Shown piece by piece: positions 42,636 to 52,206 of a stretch of 64,000 nucleotides of DNA. The position numbers and the translations under genes were made by a program. The notes beneath the pieces are model-generated. The model saw nothing but the letters and a program-made list of their open reading frames with translations, did no database searches and had not been told where the DNA came from. Source of the stretch: an uncultured Chitinophaga sp. (lineage in GTDB: Bacteria > Bacteroidota > Bacteroidia > Chitinophagales > Chitinophagaceae); NCBI RefSeq assembly GCF_937898475.1, contig NZ_CALEJS010000016.1:62001-126000 (forward strand), written 5' to 3'. Every line of letters begins with the position of its first letter. Position 1 is the stretch's first letter.

Positions 42636-45038
42636 CTAATCTGCTTTTAAACTGGCTACAGGGTTCATCATGGCAGCCCTGATGGCTTGCGTGCTGACGG
42701 TTAGCAGCGCTATCGCCAGTGCAGCTATACCTCCAGCAGCAAACACGCTCCAGTTAATATCTACCCTGTTCACGAAATTATTGAGCCAGTTATGCATAAA
42801 ATACCATACCAGGGGCGCTGCTATTATAAACGCGATACCGATGAGCAGGATAAACTCCCTTGAAAAAAGATATACAATATGTGCAGGCGTTGCGCCCAAC
42901 ACTTTGCGCACCCCTACTTCCTTTACACGCTGTACCGCCATGAATGATGCCAGGCCGTATAAACCCAAGCAGCTGAGGAAGATGGCTATACCTGCAAACA
43001 TCTCGTACAAATGCGCCAGCTGTCGTTCTTCCTTATAATATTCCGCTATCCGCTGGTCCAGGAACTGGAATTCGAAGATCTGTTCAGGAAAGGTTTCGTT
43101 CCAAAGCTTTTCAATTGCTTTCAGTGAAGCCTGTGCGTTGGCGCCAGCGGCCAGTCTGACGCCCACGCTGTTAAAACGCTGTTTTATGTTGCTCATGAAC
43201 ACCGGGGCAACAGCCTCTTTCAGCGTGCCGGCAGAAAAATCGTTTACCACTCCTACTATCGGACCTTTAATCTGCCCGTTCCATACATCAATTTCTTTAT
43301 TGAGCACATCTGCGGGTTTTAAGCCTAGTTTCTGTACCAGGGTTTCGTTCACCAGGAACTCGCGTACAGAATCTGTGCTGGTGAGGTTACGGCCGGCTAT
43401 GAGCCTGATTTCATAGGTGTTGAGAAAGTGATGATCCACCCAGCGCGTGACGGCCGGGAATCTGGTTTCCTCCGCCTGGTGATCAAATCGGAAACCTGTC
43501 CACCAGTTATCATTATTGGAAGGCGCTGCGTTGGAAAAACTCAGCTCCCGTACGCCTTTGATCTGTTGCAGCTGATCGCGGAGATAGGCGATCTTATCAT
43601 TACCCCCATTTTTGTTAGAGAAGGGCACATTCACAATGGCATCGCGGGTAAAGCCCATAGACTGGTTGTGAAAGTAATTCATCTGCTGCAGGATGATGAG
43701 TGTGCCAATGATCAATGCCTGTGCAATAATGAACTGGAAAACCACGAGACTGCGGCGAAGAGATACACCGCTGGTATGTTTACTGGCCGCTATCTTACTC
43801 TTCAACGCATTAACAGGATTGAAGGCCGACACCACCACAGAAGGATAAAAGCCCGCCAGCAAGGTGACCATCAAAAAGATGGCTAACAATAATACATATA
43901 CGTTACCGGCCGCCAGCATGCCTGCACTCAAAGGCAGGTTCATCACCTGGCTGATGAAGGGAAGTACGCATAATGCCAATACCACGGCCAACAGCAAAGC
44001 ACTCAGCACCAGCATGGCTGTTTCCGAAAGGAACTGTATTTTAAGCTGCCAGCCGTTACTGCCCAACACCTTGCGTACCCCTATCTCCCGCGCGCGGTTC
44101 ACCGCCTGCGCAGTGGCCAGATTAATGAAATTCACACAGGCTATGAGCAGAATAAACGTGGCAATCATCCAAAGCATCCTGATCCGCTCGGGCGATGCCA
44201 CTCTGCCAATGAAGTTCTTTGTGCGTGTATCTGCGTGCACACCGGCTAAGGACTGGAGCATATGTGTGGCCTTGTTCTTCGGATCCTTGTATTTTCTGGA
44301 GAATGCAATGAGCCGCTCATTGATCTTTGCCACATCCTGTCCGGGGCGCAGCAGCACGTAGCAATTATGGATATCGTCTATCGTTACCCAATCCTTTATC
44401 TCGTTTATTTTAAGCAAGGCATATGTGGCCACCATCTCAAACTGAAATTCGGTATTCTTCGGCGGATCATCCAGTACACCCGTTACTGTAAGATTGAACT
44501 GCTGATCCAGTTTGATGACCTTACCTATTGCCTTGTGCCAGTCGCCAAAATACTTCTCAGCAGTAGAGCGTGCGAGAACGGTGGAATTGGGGTCGTTAAG
44601 AGCAGTGGCTTTATTGCCTGCCAGCCATTTGTAATAGAATATGTCGAAGAACGAAGGTTGCAGGAAATATACCAGTGGCTTGAATTTCTTCTGCACCTTG
44701 CCCTGTTTGTCTTCCAGGATTACCAGTCTTTGCCCCATCTGTATTATACCGGTTACTTTTTCGAACTGGGGAAAATCGTTTGGCAGTGTAGTGGGCACGG
44801 GAAAAGGCACAGCCTGTGTATAGTTGATCTTGCCACTCTCTTCCGGCATTACCGTCAGCACCCTGTATATGCGGTCTTTCTTTGTATGGAACCTATCAAA
44901 ACTTTGCTCATATTGAATGATCACATAGATGACCAGGCAAACGGTGATACCCAGGGTAAGGCCGGTGATGTTGAGCAATGCATAGCGCTTGTTGCGCCAC
45001 AGACTCCGGAAAGCCGTTTTAAGATAGTTCTTTAGCAT
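42636..45038 (-). CDS. ABC transporter permease, FtsX/MacB type
   Basis: An 800-residue membrane protein started at MLKNYLKTAFRSLWRNKRYA, the standard opening of this family (a longer frame is unlikely). It has the two-block layout: an N-terminal helix, a large periplasmic MacB_PCD domain, three membrane helices around 270-420, a second periplasmic domain, and three more helices at the end. VKEVGVRKVLGATPAHIVYL near the C-terminus repeats the earlier VREIGVRKVLGSNG motif. No ATPase gene is adjacent. It likely exports a peptide or stress molecule, or works in lipoprotein or signal transduction. Confidence 0.9.
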   Translation of the reverse strand: MLKNYLKTAFRSLWRNKRYALLNITGLTLGITVCLVIYVIIQYEQSFDRFHTKKDRIYRVLTVMPEESGKINYTQAVPFPVPTTLPNDFPQFEKVTGIIQMGQRLVILEDKQGKVQKKFKPLVYFLQPSFFDIFYYKWLAGNKATALNDPNSTVLARSTAEKYFGDWHKAIGKVIKLDQQFNLTVTGVLDDPPKNTEFQFEMVATYALLKINEIKDWVTIDDIHNCYVLLRPGQDVAKINERLIAFSRKYKDPKNKATHMLQSLAGVHADTRTKNFIGRVASPERIRMLWMIATFILLIACVNFINLATAQAVNRAREIGVRKVLGSNGWQLKIQFLSETAMLVLSALLLAVVLALCVLPFISQVMNLPLSAGMLAAGNVYVLLLAIFLMVTLLAGFYPSVVVSAFNPVNALKSKIAASKHTSGVSLRRSLVVFQFIIAQALIIGTLIILQQMNYFHNQSMGFTRDAIVNVPFSNKNGGNDKIAYLRDQLQQIKGVRELSFSNAAPSNNDNWWTGFRFDHQAEETRFPAVTRWVDHHFLNTYEIRLIAGRNLTSTDSVREFLVNETLVQKLGLKPADVLNKEIDVWNGQIKGPIVGVVNDFSAGTLKEAVAPVFMSNIKQRFNSVGVRLAAGANAQASLKAIEKLWNETFPEQIFEFQFLDQRIAEYYKEERQLAHLYEMFAGIAIFLSCLGLYGLASFMAVQRVKEVGVRKVLGATPAHIVYLFSREFILLIGIAFIIAAPLVWYFMHNWLNNFVNRVDINWSVFAAGGIAALAIALLTVSTQAIRAAMMNPVASLKAD

Positions 45039-45079
45039 ATAGGAGGGGATTAATGCAGGGGCATGCAGCAAAAACAGTA

Positions 45080-45087
45080 CAAAATTA
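45080..45087 (-). promoter_or_regulatory. -7 promoter box of permease gene
   Basis: Read leftward, TAATTTTG matches TAnnTTTG about 40 bp before the start. The remaining 300 bp to the next gene hold a possible rightward -7 box (TAAGTTCG, 45360-45367) close to the following start codon and nothing else recognisable. Confidence 0.5.
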
Positions 45088-45371
45088 ATAAAGCGTTCGT
45101 ATTTAAGCAGTTAGCGCACGGGAGAATACAGGGGAATGTCCGCTTTCGGTATTATCATGTCCGCTTTTGAACATCATGCGAGGAAGGCGCCTGATGTGTC
45201 CTATTGTTGCATACGTAAATGCAGATAAACCTGCCCGCAACCCACATTAAACTATTATTAATTTTTTATACAACAATTGCGCCCCCAGCCCCCTTTTCAG
45301 CTGGTAATTTTTTCGTATTATAAAAATGTTCCGGATAAAAATAAGTGACGAATAATTCCTAAGTTCGTTCC

Positions 45372-46517
45372 ATGGATCTGATAGAAATTGCGAATAGCCG
45401 TCAAGCCCGGGCCTTTATCAAACTGCCAGCTACTTTATACAAGCACGACCCACACTGGATATGCCCTCTCGAAGCTGACGTGGAAGCGGTATTTGATCCT
45501 TCCCGCAATGTTTTCTTTTCCCATGGTGTTTGTACCCGTTGGCTGCTGCAGGACAACAGCGGTCAGATCATAGGCCGCATAGCGGCGTTCATCAACTACG
45601 AAAAATGTCATAAAAATCCACAGCCCACCGGCGGCATCGGTTTCTTTGAATGCGTGAACAACCGGCAGGCTGCCCATTTACTGTTTGATACCGCCAAAGC
45701 CTGGCTGCAGGAAAAAGGCATGGAGGCGATGGACGGTCCGATAAATTTCGGAGAGAATGATAAATTCTGGGGACTGCTGGTGCATGGGTTTAAACCGCCC
45801 AGCCTGGGAATGAATTATAACCCGCCCTACTACCAGGATTTCTTCGAGTCTTATGGCTTTCAGAAACTATACGATCAGTTCACCAATTTCCTGGATGCCA
45901 CCATCCCATTACCCGAGCGCTTCACCAAAATATCCGACTGGGTGATGCGCAAATCCGGGTACAGCTTCCGGCATTTTGATAAGAAGCAGTTTGATAAATT
46001 TGCCGCCGATTTTATTGAGATCTATAATGATGCCTGGAGTACCTTCGAAAACTTCAGTCCGCTGGAATCAGGCACCGTAAAAGAATCCTTCCGGCAGATG
46101 AAGCCGATCATGGATGAGAAGATCATCTGGTTTGCTTACTATAATGAGGAACCCATAGCCGCCATCCTGTGTTTGCCGGATGTGAACCAGCTGCTGAAAC
46201 ATGTAAACGGTAAGCTGGACCTCTGGGGCAAGCTGAAGTTTTTCTGGTACTCCAAAACCACTACGGTAGACCGGCTGCGGATCATTGTGATGGGCTGCAA
46301 ACGCAAATTCCAGAACCATGGCATTGAATCGGCCCTGATCCGTTGCCTGCAACAGGAAGTATTGCCACGCCGTCATGTGATCAAGGGCGTGGAACTGGCC
46401 TGGGTGGGCGACTTCAACGATAAAATGCTGGCCCTGCATGAAGCCACAGGCGCCACACTGGATAAGATACACAGAACCTACCGTTATATCTTTAACAGTA
46501 AGCCGGAACAACCCTGA
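45372..46517 (+). CDS. GNAT-like N-acetyltransferase domain protein
   Basis: A 381-residue soluble protein. The second half resembles a GNAT fold (IIWFAYYNEEPIAAILCLPD, a GIESALIRCL stretch in the acetyl-CoA position and a C-terminal ELAWVGDFNDKMLALHEATG). The first half (RQARAFIKLPATLYKHDPHW) also has a GNAT-like beginning, so it may carry two such domains. It converges on a fatty acid desaturase with one base between the stops. Substrate unknown. Confidence 0.7.
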   Translation: MDLIEIANSRQARAFIKLPATLYKHDPHWICPLEADVEAVFDPSRNVFFSHGVCTRWLLQDNSGQIIGRIAAFINYEKCHKNPQPTGGIGFFECVNNRQAAHLLFDTAKAWLQEKGMEAMDGPINFGENDKFWGLLVHGFKPPSLGMNYNPPYYQDFFESYGFQKLYDQFTNFLDATIPLPERFTKISDWVMRKSGYSFRHFDKKQFDKFAADFIEIYNDAWSTFENFSPLESGTVKESFRQMKPIMDEKIIWFAYYNEEPIAAILCLPDVNQLLKHVNGKLDLWGKLKFFWYSKTTTVDRLRIIVMGCKRKFQNHGIESALIRCLQQEVLPRRHVIKGVELAWVGDFNDKMLALHEATGATLDKIHRTYRYIFNSKPEQP

Positions 46518-46518
46518 G

Positions 46519-47616
46519 CTACATCGTTTCCTCGAAGATATCTTCTGTTACCCCATTCTGTCTCAACAAGCGGTAGTGCCTGCCCAGAGAGCCGCCCAGG
46601 GTATATGTACGATACGGCCACTGGTGCCTGTCGGCATACTGCCTGAGCAGTGCCGTTACTTCCGGGTAGTAAACATGATTCACATTCGGGAACAGGTGAT
46701 GCACCACATGGAAATTAAAGCAGCCCATGAAAAAGCGGGTAAACCAGTTATCATGGGTAATGTCATTGGTGGTGAGCAACATGTGCATCATCCAGCTGTG
46801 GGGCAGCTGGTTGCCATCACCAGGTAGCGGGAATTCAGATTCCGTATTGGCATGCGGACTTAACAATACCATTAAAGACAATATGCTGGCGGTGAATAAC
46901 ATGAGCAGAAATCCGGCGATTGCCTGGACCCATGCAATACCCAATACCAGTTTGGGTAGCAGGATGAGGTAAAAAAGGAAAAAGGCCTTGAAGAAAAACA
47001 ACTTTACATATTCAAAGCGCGGGATAGTGGCCAGTTTCCAGATGGTCTTTTGCTTATTAAAGAAATCCTTGAAATCACGTATCAGCAGCCAGTTGAACAG
47101 GTAGAGCGGATACAACAAAGGCAGGTAAATATGCTGATAACGGTGAAAGAACAGGGCCTTCCCGGTGGGAAAGATACGGGCCAGGCTGCTTTGCTCAATA
47201 TCCGTATCCCATCCGTTTACATTGGGATAGTTGTGGTGAAAACGTACATGCCGCAATCGCCAGATATAGCTGTTGGCGCCCATGAGATCAAACAGGTACA
47301 CATAAGCGTCATTCAGCCATTTGCGGTTGAAAATAGTGCCATGTACAGCGTCGTGGATGGTGTTCAGGAACATCATAACGAGCCATACACCCAGTAGAAA
47401 ATAAGCCGCGTAGAAGATACCAGTGTGCTGCCCTGCAAACAGGATGGCCCCATAGGTGAGGCCGTATAATACGGGAAACAAAACCGCTTTGACAATAATG
47501 CTACGTTTCCGTTTGGGCTCCAGCTGCCGGACAAGGTTATTTACATCCAGCCGTAATTGATGAAAAATGGTCTCTTCACCGCTTCTTGCAAAGCGAGGTT
47601 TCAATGTCTTCTCCAT
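46519..47616 (-). CDS. Membrane fatty acid desaturase
   Basis: A 365-residue integral membrane protein with the three His boxes of di-iron desaturases: HDAVHG, HVRFHHNYPN and HVVHHLFPN. Four to six hydrophobic segments lie between them. It should introduce double bonds into membrane lipid acyl chains using oxygen and a reductant. The usual length for the group is about 330-370. A -7 box with a -33 TTTG lies upstream. No electron donor gene is adjacent. Confidence 0.9.
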   Translation of the reverse strand: MEKTLKPRFARSGEETIFHQLRLDVNNLVRQLEPKRKRSIIVKAVLFPVLYGLTYGAILFAGQHTGIFYAAYFLLGVWLVMMFLNTIHDAVHGTIFNRKWLNDAYVYLFDLMGANSYIWRLRHVRFHHNYPNVNGWDTDIEQSSLARIFPTGKALFFHRYQHIYLPLLYPLYLFNWLLIRDFKDFFNKQKTIWKLATIPRFEYVKLFFFKAFFLFYLILLPKLVLGIAWVQAIAGFLLMLFTASILSLMVLLSPHANTESEFPLPGDGNQLPHSWMMHMLLTTNDITHDNWFTRFFMGCFNFHVVHHLFPNVNHVYYPEVTALLRQYADRHQWPYRTYTLGGSLGRHYRLLRQNGVTEDIFEETM

Positions 47617-47686
47617 TATTCAAGCTTTTAGGTCAAATCCTTGCTAAACAGTGCTGGTAACAGTTGTGGTTCTGGAAAAGTCAGTA

Positions 47687-47715
47687 CAAATTTACAATAA
47701 TTGAATTATTTCAAA
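47687..47715 (-). promoter_or_regulatory. Promoter of desaturase gene
   Basis: Read leftward, a TTTG at 47715-47712 is followed 17 bp later by TAAATTTG (47694-47687), matching the -33 TTTG and -7 TAnnTTTG elements. The leader is about 65 nt. Confidence 0.55.
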
Positions 47716-47750
47716 ATACATGCCGTTTTAGAGGTAGAATAATCTGCTAT

Positions 47751-48686
47751 TTACCATGCAATTTCTCCAAAGAACTGCTGTTTGTCACTCTTTCTTTGTA
47801 CCAGTGGCTGAATAGCCGTTGCCGCTTCAATAGAACGATCTGCTTCTATCAGGCTGGCGCCATCCCTGATAATGGCTTTATACGCCGCATCACGCTCCTG
47901 CGAAGAGGGCAGCTTATCATAGCTAGGCGCGGTGGAGATCATACACATTACGCCGCGCTGGTTCAGCTGCTGGTATAAGGATTTCAGTTCCGGTTTATTA
48001 TCGGGCCCTACGTAGGCCATGATGTGGGTCCAGGGAATGCCCTGGGCTTCATACTCTTTCATCGCTTCCGTTGTTTTCACGAATGCCTCGAATACGATCT
48101 CCGGGTTACGGTCATGGTAGAACTTTGCCTCTTTGGCATTGTGCACGGTAACCATCACATGGCTTTCTGCCTGCAACTCTTTAATAAGCCGGGCTGTCAT
48201 CTCAAAGGGAACATCTTTTTTATCAAGTATAAGCACCGTTTTGCCTTTAGCCCAGCGAATGGCTTCTTCCAGGGTAGGAATGCGGTAGGGGGTAACATTG
48301 CCTTCCACATCTTTAAGGTGCAGTTTTTTCAGTTCTGCCAGGGTGTAATCTCCTACTTTACCCGTGCCCGTGGTAGTACGGTCTAATGTAGCATCGTGCA
48401 TGAGTACAATGATACTGTCTTTGGTCAAACGCGGGTCGATCTCGAAAGTGGCAGGCGTATGGAGCAGGGTGTTTTCAAACGCTTCAATGCTATTTTCCGG
48501 GAAGCCTTTGTTCACCCCGCCCCGGTGCCCGCTGATAAAGGGCACATCTTTCCCGGTGTAGTGGAAGAATGCCCTTAGTGCTGCTGCATCTTTGATATTG
48601 AGTACATGCAGCCTGCCCTTTTGGGCCAGTACAGATGATAGGTTCATGGTAAAGGCGACAGTCAGCGCCAACAGACTCTTATACAT
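47751..48686 (-). CDS. Exported glycerophosphodiester phosphodiesterase
   Basis: A 311-residue protein with a signal peptide ending VLAQ. The GDPD barrel starts GHRGGVNKGFPENSIEAF, which supplies the catalytic His, Arg and Glu, and continues with LMHDATLDRTTTG (second catalytic His). It cleaves a glycerophosphodiester to glycerol 3-phosphate and an alcohol, in the periplasm or outside. It is the last gene of the SusC-led operon, one base after the phosphatase gene, which suggests the operon's substrate is a phosphodiester or that the released alcohol is its fuel. Confidence 0.9.
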   Translation of the reverse strand: MYKSLLALTVAFTMNLSSVLAQKGRLHVLNIKDAAALRAFFHYTGKDVPFISGHRGGVNKGFPENSIEAFENTLLHTPATFEIDPRLTKDSIIVLMHDATLDRTTTGTGKVGDYTLAELKKLHLKDVEGNVTPYRIPTLEEAIRWAKGKTVLILDKKDVPFEMTARLIKELQAESHVMVTVHNAKEAKFYHDRNPEIVFEAFVKTTEAMKEYEAQGIPWTHIMAYVGPDNKPELKSLYQQLNQRGVMCMISTAPSYDKLPSSQERDAAYKAIIRDGASLIEADRSIEAATAIQPLVQRKSDKQQFFGEIAW

Positions 48687-48687
48687 A

Positions 48688-49284
48688 TCAGAATTTTGAA
48701 TTCAGGTGTTGTAATGTAAATGCTCCTTCAGCAGAGAGGGTGAATACCGTAACCGAGGCATTATCCTGCACCAACATACGGTAGTTCTTTAAAGGCATGC
48801 CCAGCTTATAGGCCAGGTACAAACGGTTTACCCCATTATGCGCAGCCACCAGTATGTTACCGGAGCTGTGCCACAGCAGCAGCTCGCGGAAGAAATCATC
48901 CACACGGGTAACGACCTCCATACCTGTTTCGCCGGTGCCGCCGGCGCGGTGCGTTCCGGGATCCGCCATCCAGTTATCCCAGGTCTGCGGATCTTCTGCA
49001 ATGAACTCTTCTTTTGTTTTACGTTCCCACTGACCGAAATCAGCTTCTATCAAACGCTCGTCTTTAGTAACAGCTGCGCCGGTAGCGATGGAAGCGGTAT
49101 TGTACGCCCTTTCCAGGGGCGAGGAGTATACACTGGAGAACGTAATACCTTTCAGCTGTTCACGCACCGCTTCCGCCTGGCGTATACCCTTTTCCGTGAG
49201 GGAAATATCAGTACGGCCGCAGTAGCGGTTATTATCCTTGTTCCAGGCGGTTTGTCCGTGCCGTAATAAAAAAACATTAAGCAT
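48688..49284 (-). CDS. Histidine phosphatase family protein
   Basis: A 198-residue phosphoglycerate-mutase-like protein started at MLNVFLLRHGQTAWN, whose RHG carries the phospho-accepting His. A second conserved His lies in LVAAHNGVNRL, and the acid/base Glu is in the YSSPLERA region. The group dephosphorylates sugar phosphates and other small molecules. It overlaps the preceding kinase gene by eight bases. In this operon it probably trims or recycles a phosphorylated intermediate. Confidence 0.85.
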   Translation of the reverse strand: MLNVFLLRHGQTAWNKDNNRYCGRTDISLTEKGIRQAEAVREQLKGITFSSVYSSPLERAYNTASIATGAAVTKDERLIEADFGQWERKTKEEFIAEDPQTWDNWMADPGTHRAGGTGETGMEVVTRVDDFFRELLLWHSSGNILVAAHNGVNRLYLAYKLGMPLKNYRMLVQDNASVTVFTLSAEGAFTLQHLNSKF

Positions 49285-50737
49285 AGATCTGTTCAGGGAT
49301 GTATCCCTTTTGTTTAAGTGTTTGAATAAACCGGAAATAGTGTGCATTGTAAGCCGCCGCCATTGCGGGGTCGGGATGCAACTCCTTTTCTACCTGCGTC
49401 ATGGCAGCGGCAGCTTCCATGATATTGGTAAAAGAGGTTTTGGAAGCCGCCAGTATAGCGGCGCCCACTGCCCCGGTGATGTGTTTCATTTTATACAGCG
49501 GCAGGTTCAGCACATTACTGCGGATGCGCAGCCAGCTGGGACTGTTACTGGCCCCGCCAGCTGTATACACCGCTTTTACGGGCTCTCCGCTCAGCTGTGT
49601 TATCATGGTATAGGCATAACGTTCTATGTAGGCAACACCCTCCATACCGGCGGCAAAACGTACTGCCGGCGTAAGGCCGGGATCTTCAAATCCCCTGGCC
49701 TGGGGTGCAATGAAGGGGAAGCGTTCTCCCTGCTGCATCAGCGGCCAGGACAAGTGCCCCGTGGGAATGATAGCAGCAGCCTGTGTTTCCAGTGCAGACA
49801 GCTGCTCCTTAAAATCGCGGGTGATCCAATCAGCGCCGGTGTTGCTGGCGCCGCCGGGCATCCAGTAGCCTTCAGGATGGCGGTGGTTGTACAGGCGTCC
49901 TGAAGGGTCATGTATAGCGGTGGTGGTTACTCCCTTCACTACCAGGGTAGTGCCGATGGTGGTGTTCCAGTCGCCCGGGTTCACTGCCCCGGAGGCGATC
50001 TGAGATGCACATCCGTCTGTCATACCGGCTACTATCAGCACCTCTTCTGATAAGCCCAGTTGTGCAGCCAGCGCAGGGTCTATATTACCAACAGGCGTAC
50101 CGGAGGGTATTACCCGCTGCAGCCATTGCTGTTGCAGGGGCAGCTGCTGCCAGATGTATGCAGGCCATTGGCCCTGCTGCACATCATAGCCGGATTTCAG
50201 TACGTTGGTAAGATCCGTTACATCATAACGGCCGGACAGCCTTCCGGTAATGAAGTCGGCCGCGTGAATGAACTTGTATATATGCGGGGCCTTGTCCGGG
50301 TAATGATGCAGGAACCACATCATTTTAGGCAGGCCGCTGGATGTATTAAAAGCCGTATATCCATCCGGGTTATGGGTCAGCGCCGCCTCGCGGCAGGCCC
50401 TTCCCTCCTGCTCCTGCCGTGTATCACTATACATAATGGCATTGTGCAGGGGCTGATGATGATGATCTATGGGGATGATGGTGCCGGAGGTGGAAGTTAC
50501 CGAGATGGCGCGGACATGCCGCAGGTCAATGCTACGGGACGCCTGCGAGAGCAGTTGTTGTAATGAGCGAAGGCAGGCATCCCACCATGCCAGGGGCGAC
50601 TGTTCTTCCCTGGATTGCCCGTTGAGGGCAAAAGCTTCTTCTGCGCTGCCCAGCAGGTTACCGCGGGCATCCAGCAGTACCACCCGCTCTCCCTGTGTGC
50701 CAACATCTATCCCGATAAAGCATGCATTGTTATCTGG
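49277..50737 (-). CDS. FGGY family carbohydrate kinase (second)
   Basis: A 486-residue kinase started at MPDNNACFIGIDVGTQGERV, which places the ATP-binding GIDVGTQG near the N-terminus. The FGGY fold continues with GLPKMMW, GAVNPGDWNTTIGTT (adenosine loop) and a C-terminal GAVGAAILAA. The family phosphorylates pentuloses, glycerol and polyols. It is 23 bp downstream of the first kinase gene and clearly diverged from it, so the two are not simple duplicates; they may act on different intermediates or form a heteromer. Confidence 0.9.
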   Translation of the reverse strand, partial: PDNNACFIGIDVGTQGERVVLLDARGNLLGSAEEAFALNGQSREEQSPLAWWDACLRSLQQLLSQASRSIDLRHVRAISVTSTSGTIIPIDHHHQPLHNAIMYSDTRQEQEGRACREAALTHNPDGYTAFNTSSGLPKMMWFLHHYPDKAPHIYKFIHAADFITGRLSGRYDVTDLTNVLKSGYDVQQGQWPAYIWQQLPLQQQWLQRVIPSGTPVGNIDPALAAQLGLSEEVLIVAGMTDGCASQIASGAVNPGDWNTTIGTTLVVKGVTTTAIHDPSGRLYNHRHPEGYWMPGGASNTGADWITRDFKEQLSALETQAAAIIPTGHLSWPLMQQGERFPFIAPQARGFEDPGLTPAVRFAAGMEGVAYIERYAYTMITQLSGEPVKAVYTAGGASNSPSWLRIRSNVLNLPLYKMKHITGAVGAAILAASKTSFTNIMEAAAAMTQVEKELHPDPAMAAAYNAHYFRFIQTLKQKGYIPEQIYA

Positions 50738-50760
50738 CATGAAATAAAATTTGCAGGTGA

Positions 50761-52206
50761 TCAGTTCATATTCCTGAAATAGTTGCGGGTCTTTTCCCAC
50801 TCCGTATATAATGTGGCATAGTATTCCGTTTCCTGCGGGGATACCACTTCTATCCGCTCATCCATTGCTGCGTTTACCTGCAATGCTTCATTGCAGATCA
50901 GGGCGCCGCCAACAGCGGATGATTGCTGAAACTCATGCCGCATCTGCACCTTCTTCCCGGTGAGGTTGGCGATGAGCTGCCGCAGCACCCGGCTTTGCAA
51001 ACCGCCGCCGCAACCCCAGATATAATCGGGATCGTGACCGGCTACCGCCGCCAGTACGCGATAGTTCTTTACGATGGAGCAGGCAATATCCAGCATGGTA
51101 GCCCAAACAAATGATCCGCGGGTAAGCAGGTGAGATACGGGCGCATGAAATATAAAGCCGCCCCTGGTAAGCGATACCTCTTCATCCGCCAGCAGGGAAC
51201 CAAGGGAGGCCATGCAAAGGTTATGCGGGTTTTCTTCCAGCTCTTTCTCGATCACCTCATAGCCTTCATTGGGATAGAAGATCTCTTTCAGGCGCTGGTA
51301 GTTCAATCCTGTTACACCGGCGTTCGCTTCAAATACAAAGCGGCCCTGCGCAATATCGCGACTGGTCCAGGTACGTTCTTCCTCATCCAGTGTATAGGTG
51401 TCTGTTAGCTTAACGATGGGGGTGGTAGTACCGGATACGATCACCATATCATTCACGGCAGGACGCGTACTCCTGATGGCCAGCTGTGTATCGCCGCCGC
51501 CAACAATGATCTTTGTATCTGCAGGAATGCCCAGCTGCTGTGCTACCGGGGGAAGAATATCGCCCAGCACTGTGGCGGATGCCGCGAGTGCAGGGAGAAT
51601 GGCCGTATCTACGCCAAATACTTTACAGAGGGCGGGCGACCATTGCTGTTGGGACACGTTATACAATAAAGTCTCTGAAGCCTGGGAATGCTCATAGCGT
51701 GCAAGGCCGCTGAGCTTATACTCTACCCAGTTGCTGATGCTGAGAAAAGTGCTCAGCTGCTCCCAGATCTCCGGCCTGCGTTCGCGGATGCCCACCAGCT
51801 TCAGTGCTGAGAATAATGATGTGGGATAGCGGCCCGTGCTTTGGTACATGCTGCTCTTATCCGTGATGATCGCTTCCCATTCCCGTCCGCGGTGATCAAT
51901 ATTCGGCAAACCGATCAGCGATCCGCCTTTGGCATCGATCAGCACAATACCTTCGCGCTGGCTGGTGGCGGTAATAGCCTTTACAGTGTCAGCGGGCACC
52001 TGTGACAGCACCGACTTTGCCAGGCCCAATACCTGCTGCCATAGCTGATCCGGATCAAAGTACAGCGCATCAGGATAGCGCGGGTCTTTTACGTAGCTGA
52101 TGTCTTCACGGGCAACAGCAAGTACCTTACCATCTGCTGATACGGCGGCTACCCGTACGTTGCCGGTGCCAATATCTACAATAATATAGGTGGCGGATAC
52201 GCTCAT
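50761..52206 (-). CDS. FGGY family carbohydrate kinase (first)
   Basis: A 481-residue kinase. The N-terminal phosphate loop is DIGTGNVRVAAV, the central substrate loop is QREGIVLIDAKG, the adenosine loop is VIVSGTTTPIVKL, and the C-terminal ATP site is WGCGGGLQSR. The shape recalls the LsrK/autoinducer-2 kinase branch as much as xylulokinases, so the substrate is open. Its first codons overlap the stop of the dehydrogenase gene by ATGA. Confidence 0.88.
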   Translation of the reverse strand: MSVSATYIIVDIGTGNVRVAAVSADGKVLAVAREDISYVKDPRYPDALYFDPDQLWQQVLGLAKSVLSQVPADTVKAITATSQREGIVLIDAKGGSLIGLPNIDHRGREWEAIITDKSSMYQSTGRYPTSLFSALKLVGIRERRPEIWEQLSTFLSISNWVEYKLSGLARYEHSQASETLLYNVSQQQWSPALCKVFGVDTAILPALAASATVLGDILPPVAQQLGIPADTKIIVGGGDTQLAIRSTRPAVNDMVIVSGTTTPIVKLTDTYTLDEEERTWTSRDIAQGRFVFEANAGVTGLNYQRLKEIFYPNEGYEVIEKELEENPHNLCMASLGSLLADEEVSLTRGGFIFHAPVSHLLTRGSFVWATMLDIACSIVKNYRVLAAVAGHDPDYIWGCGGGLQSRVLRQLIANLTGKKVQMRHEFQQSSAVGGALICNEALQVNAAMDERIEVVSPQETEYYATLYTEWEKTRNYFRNMN

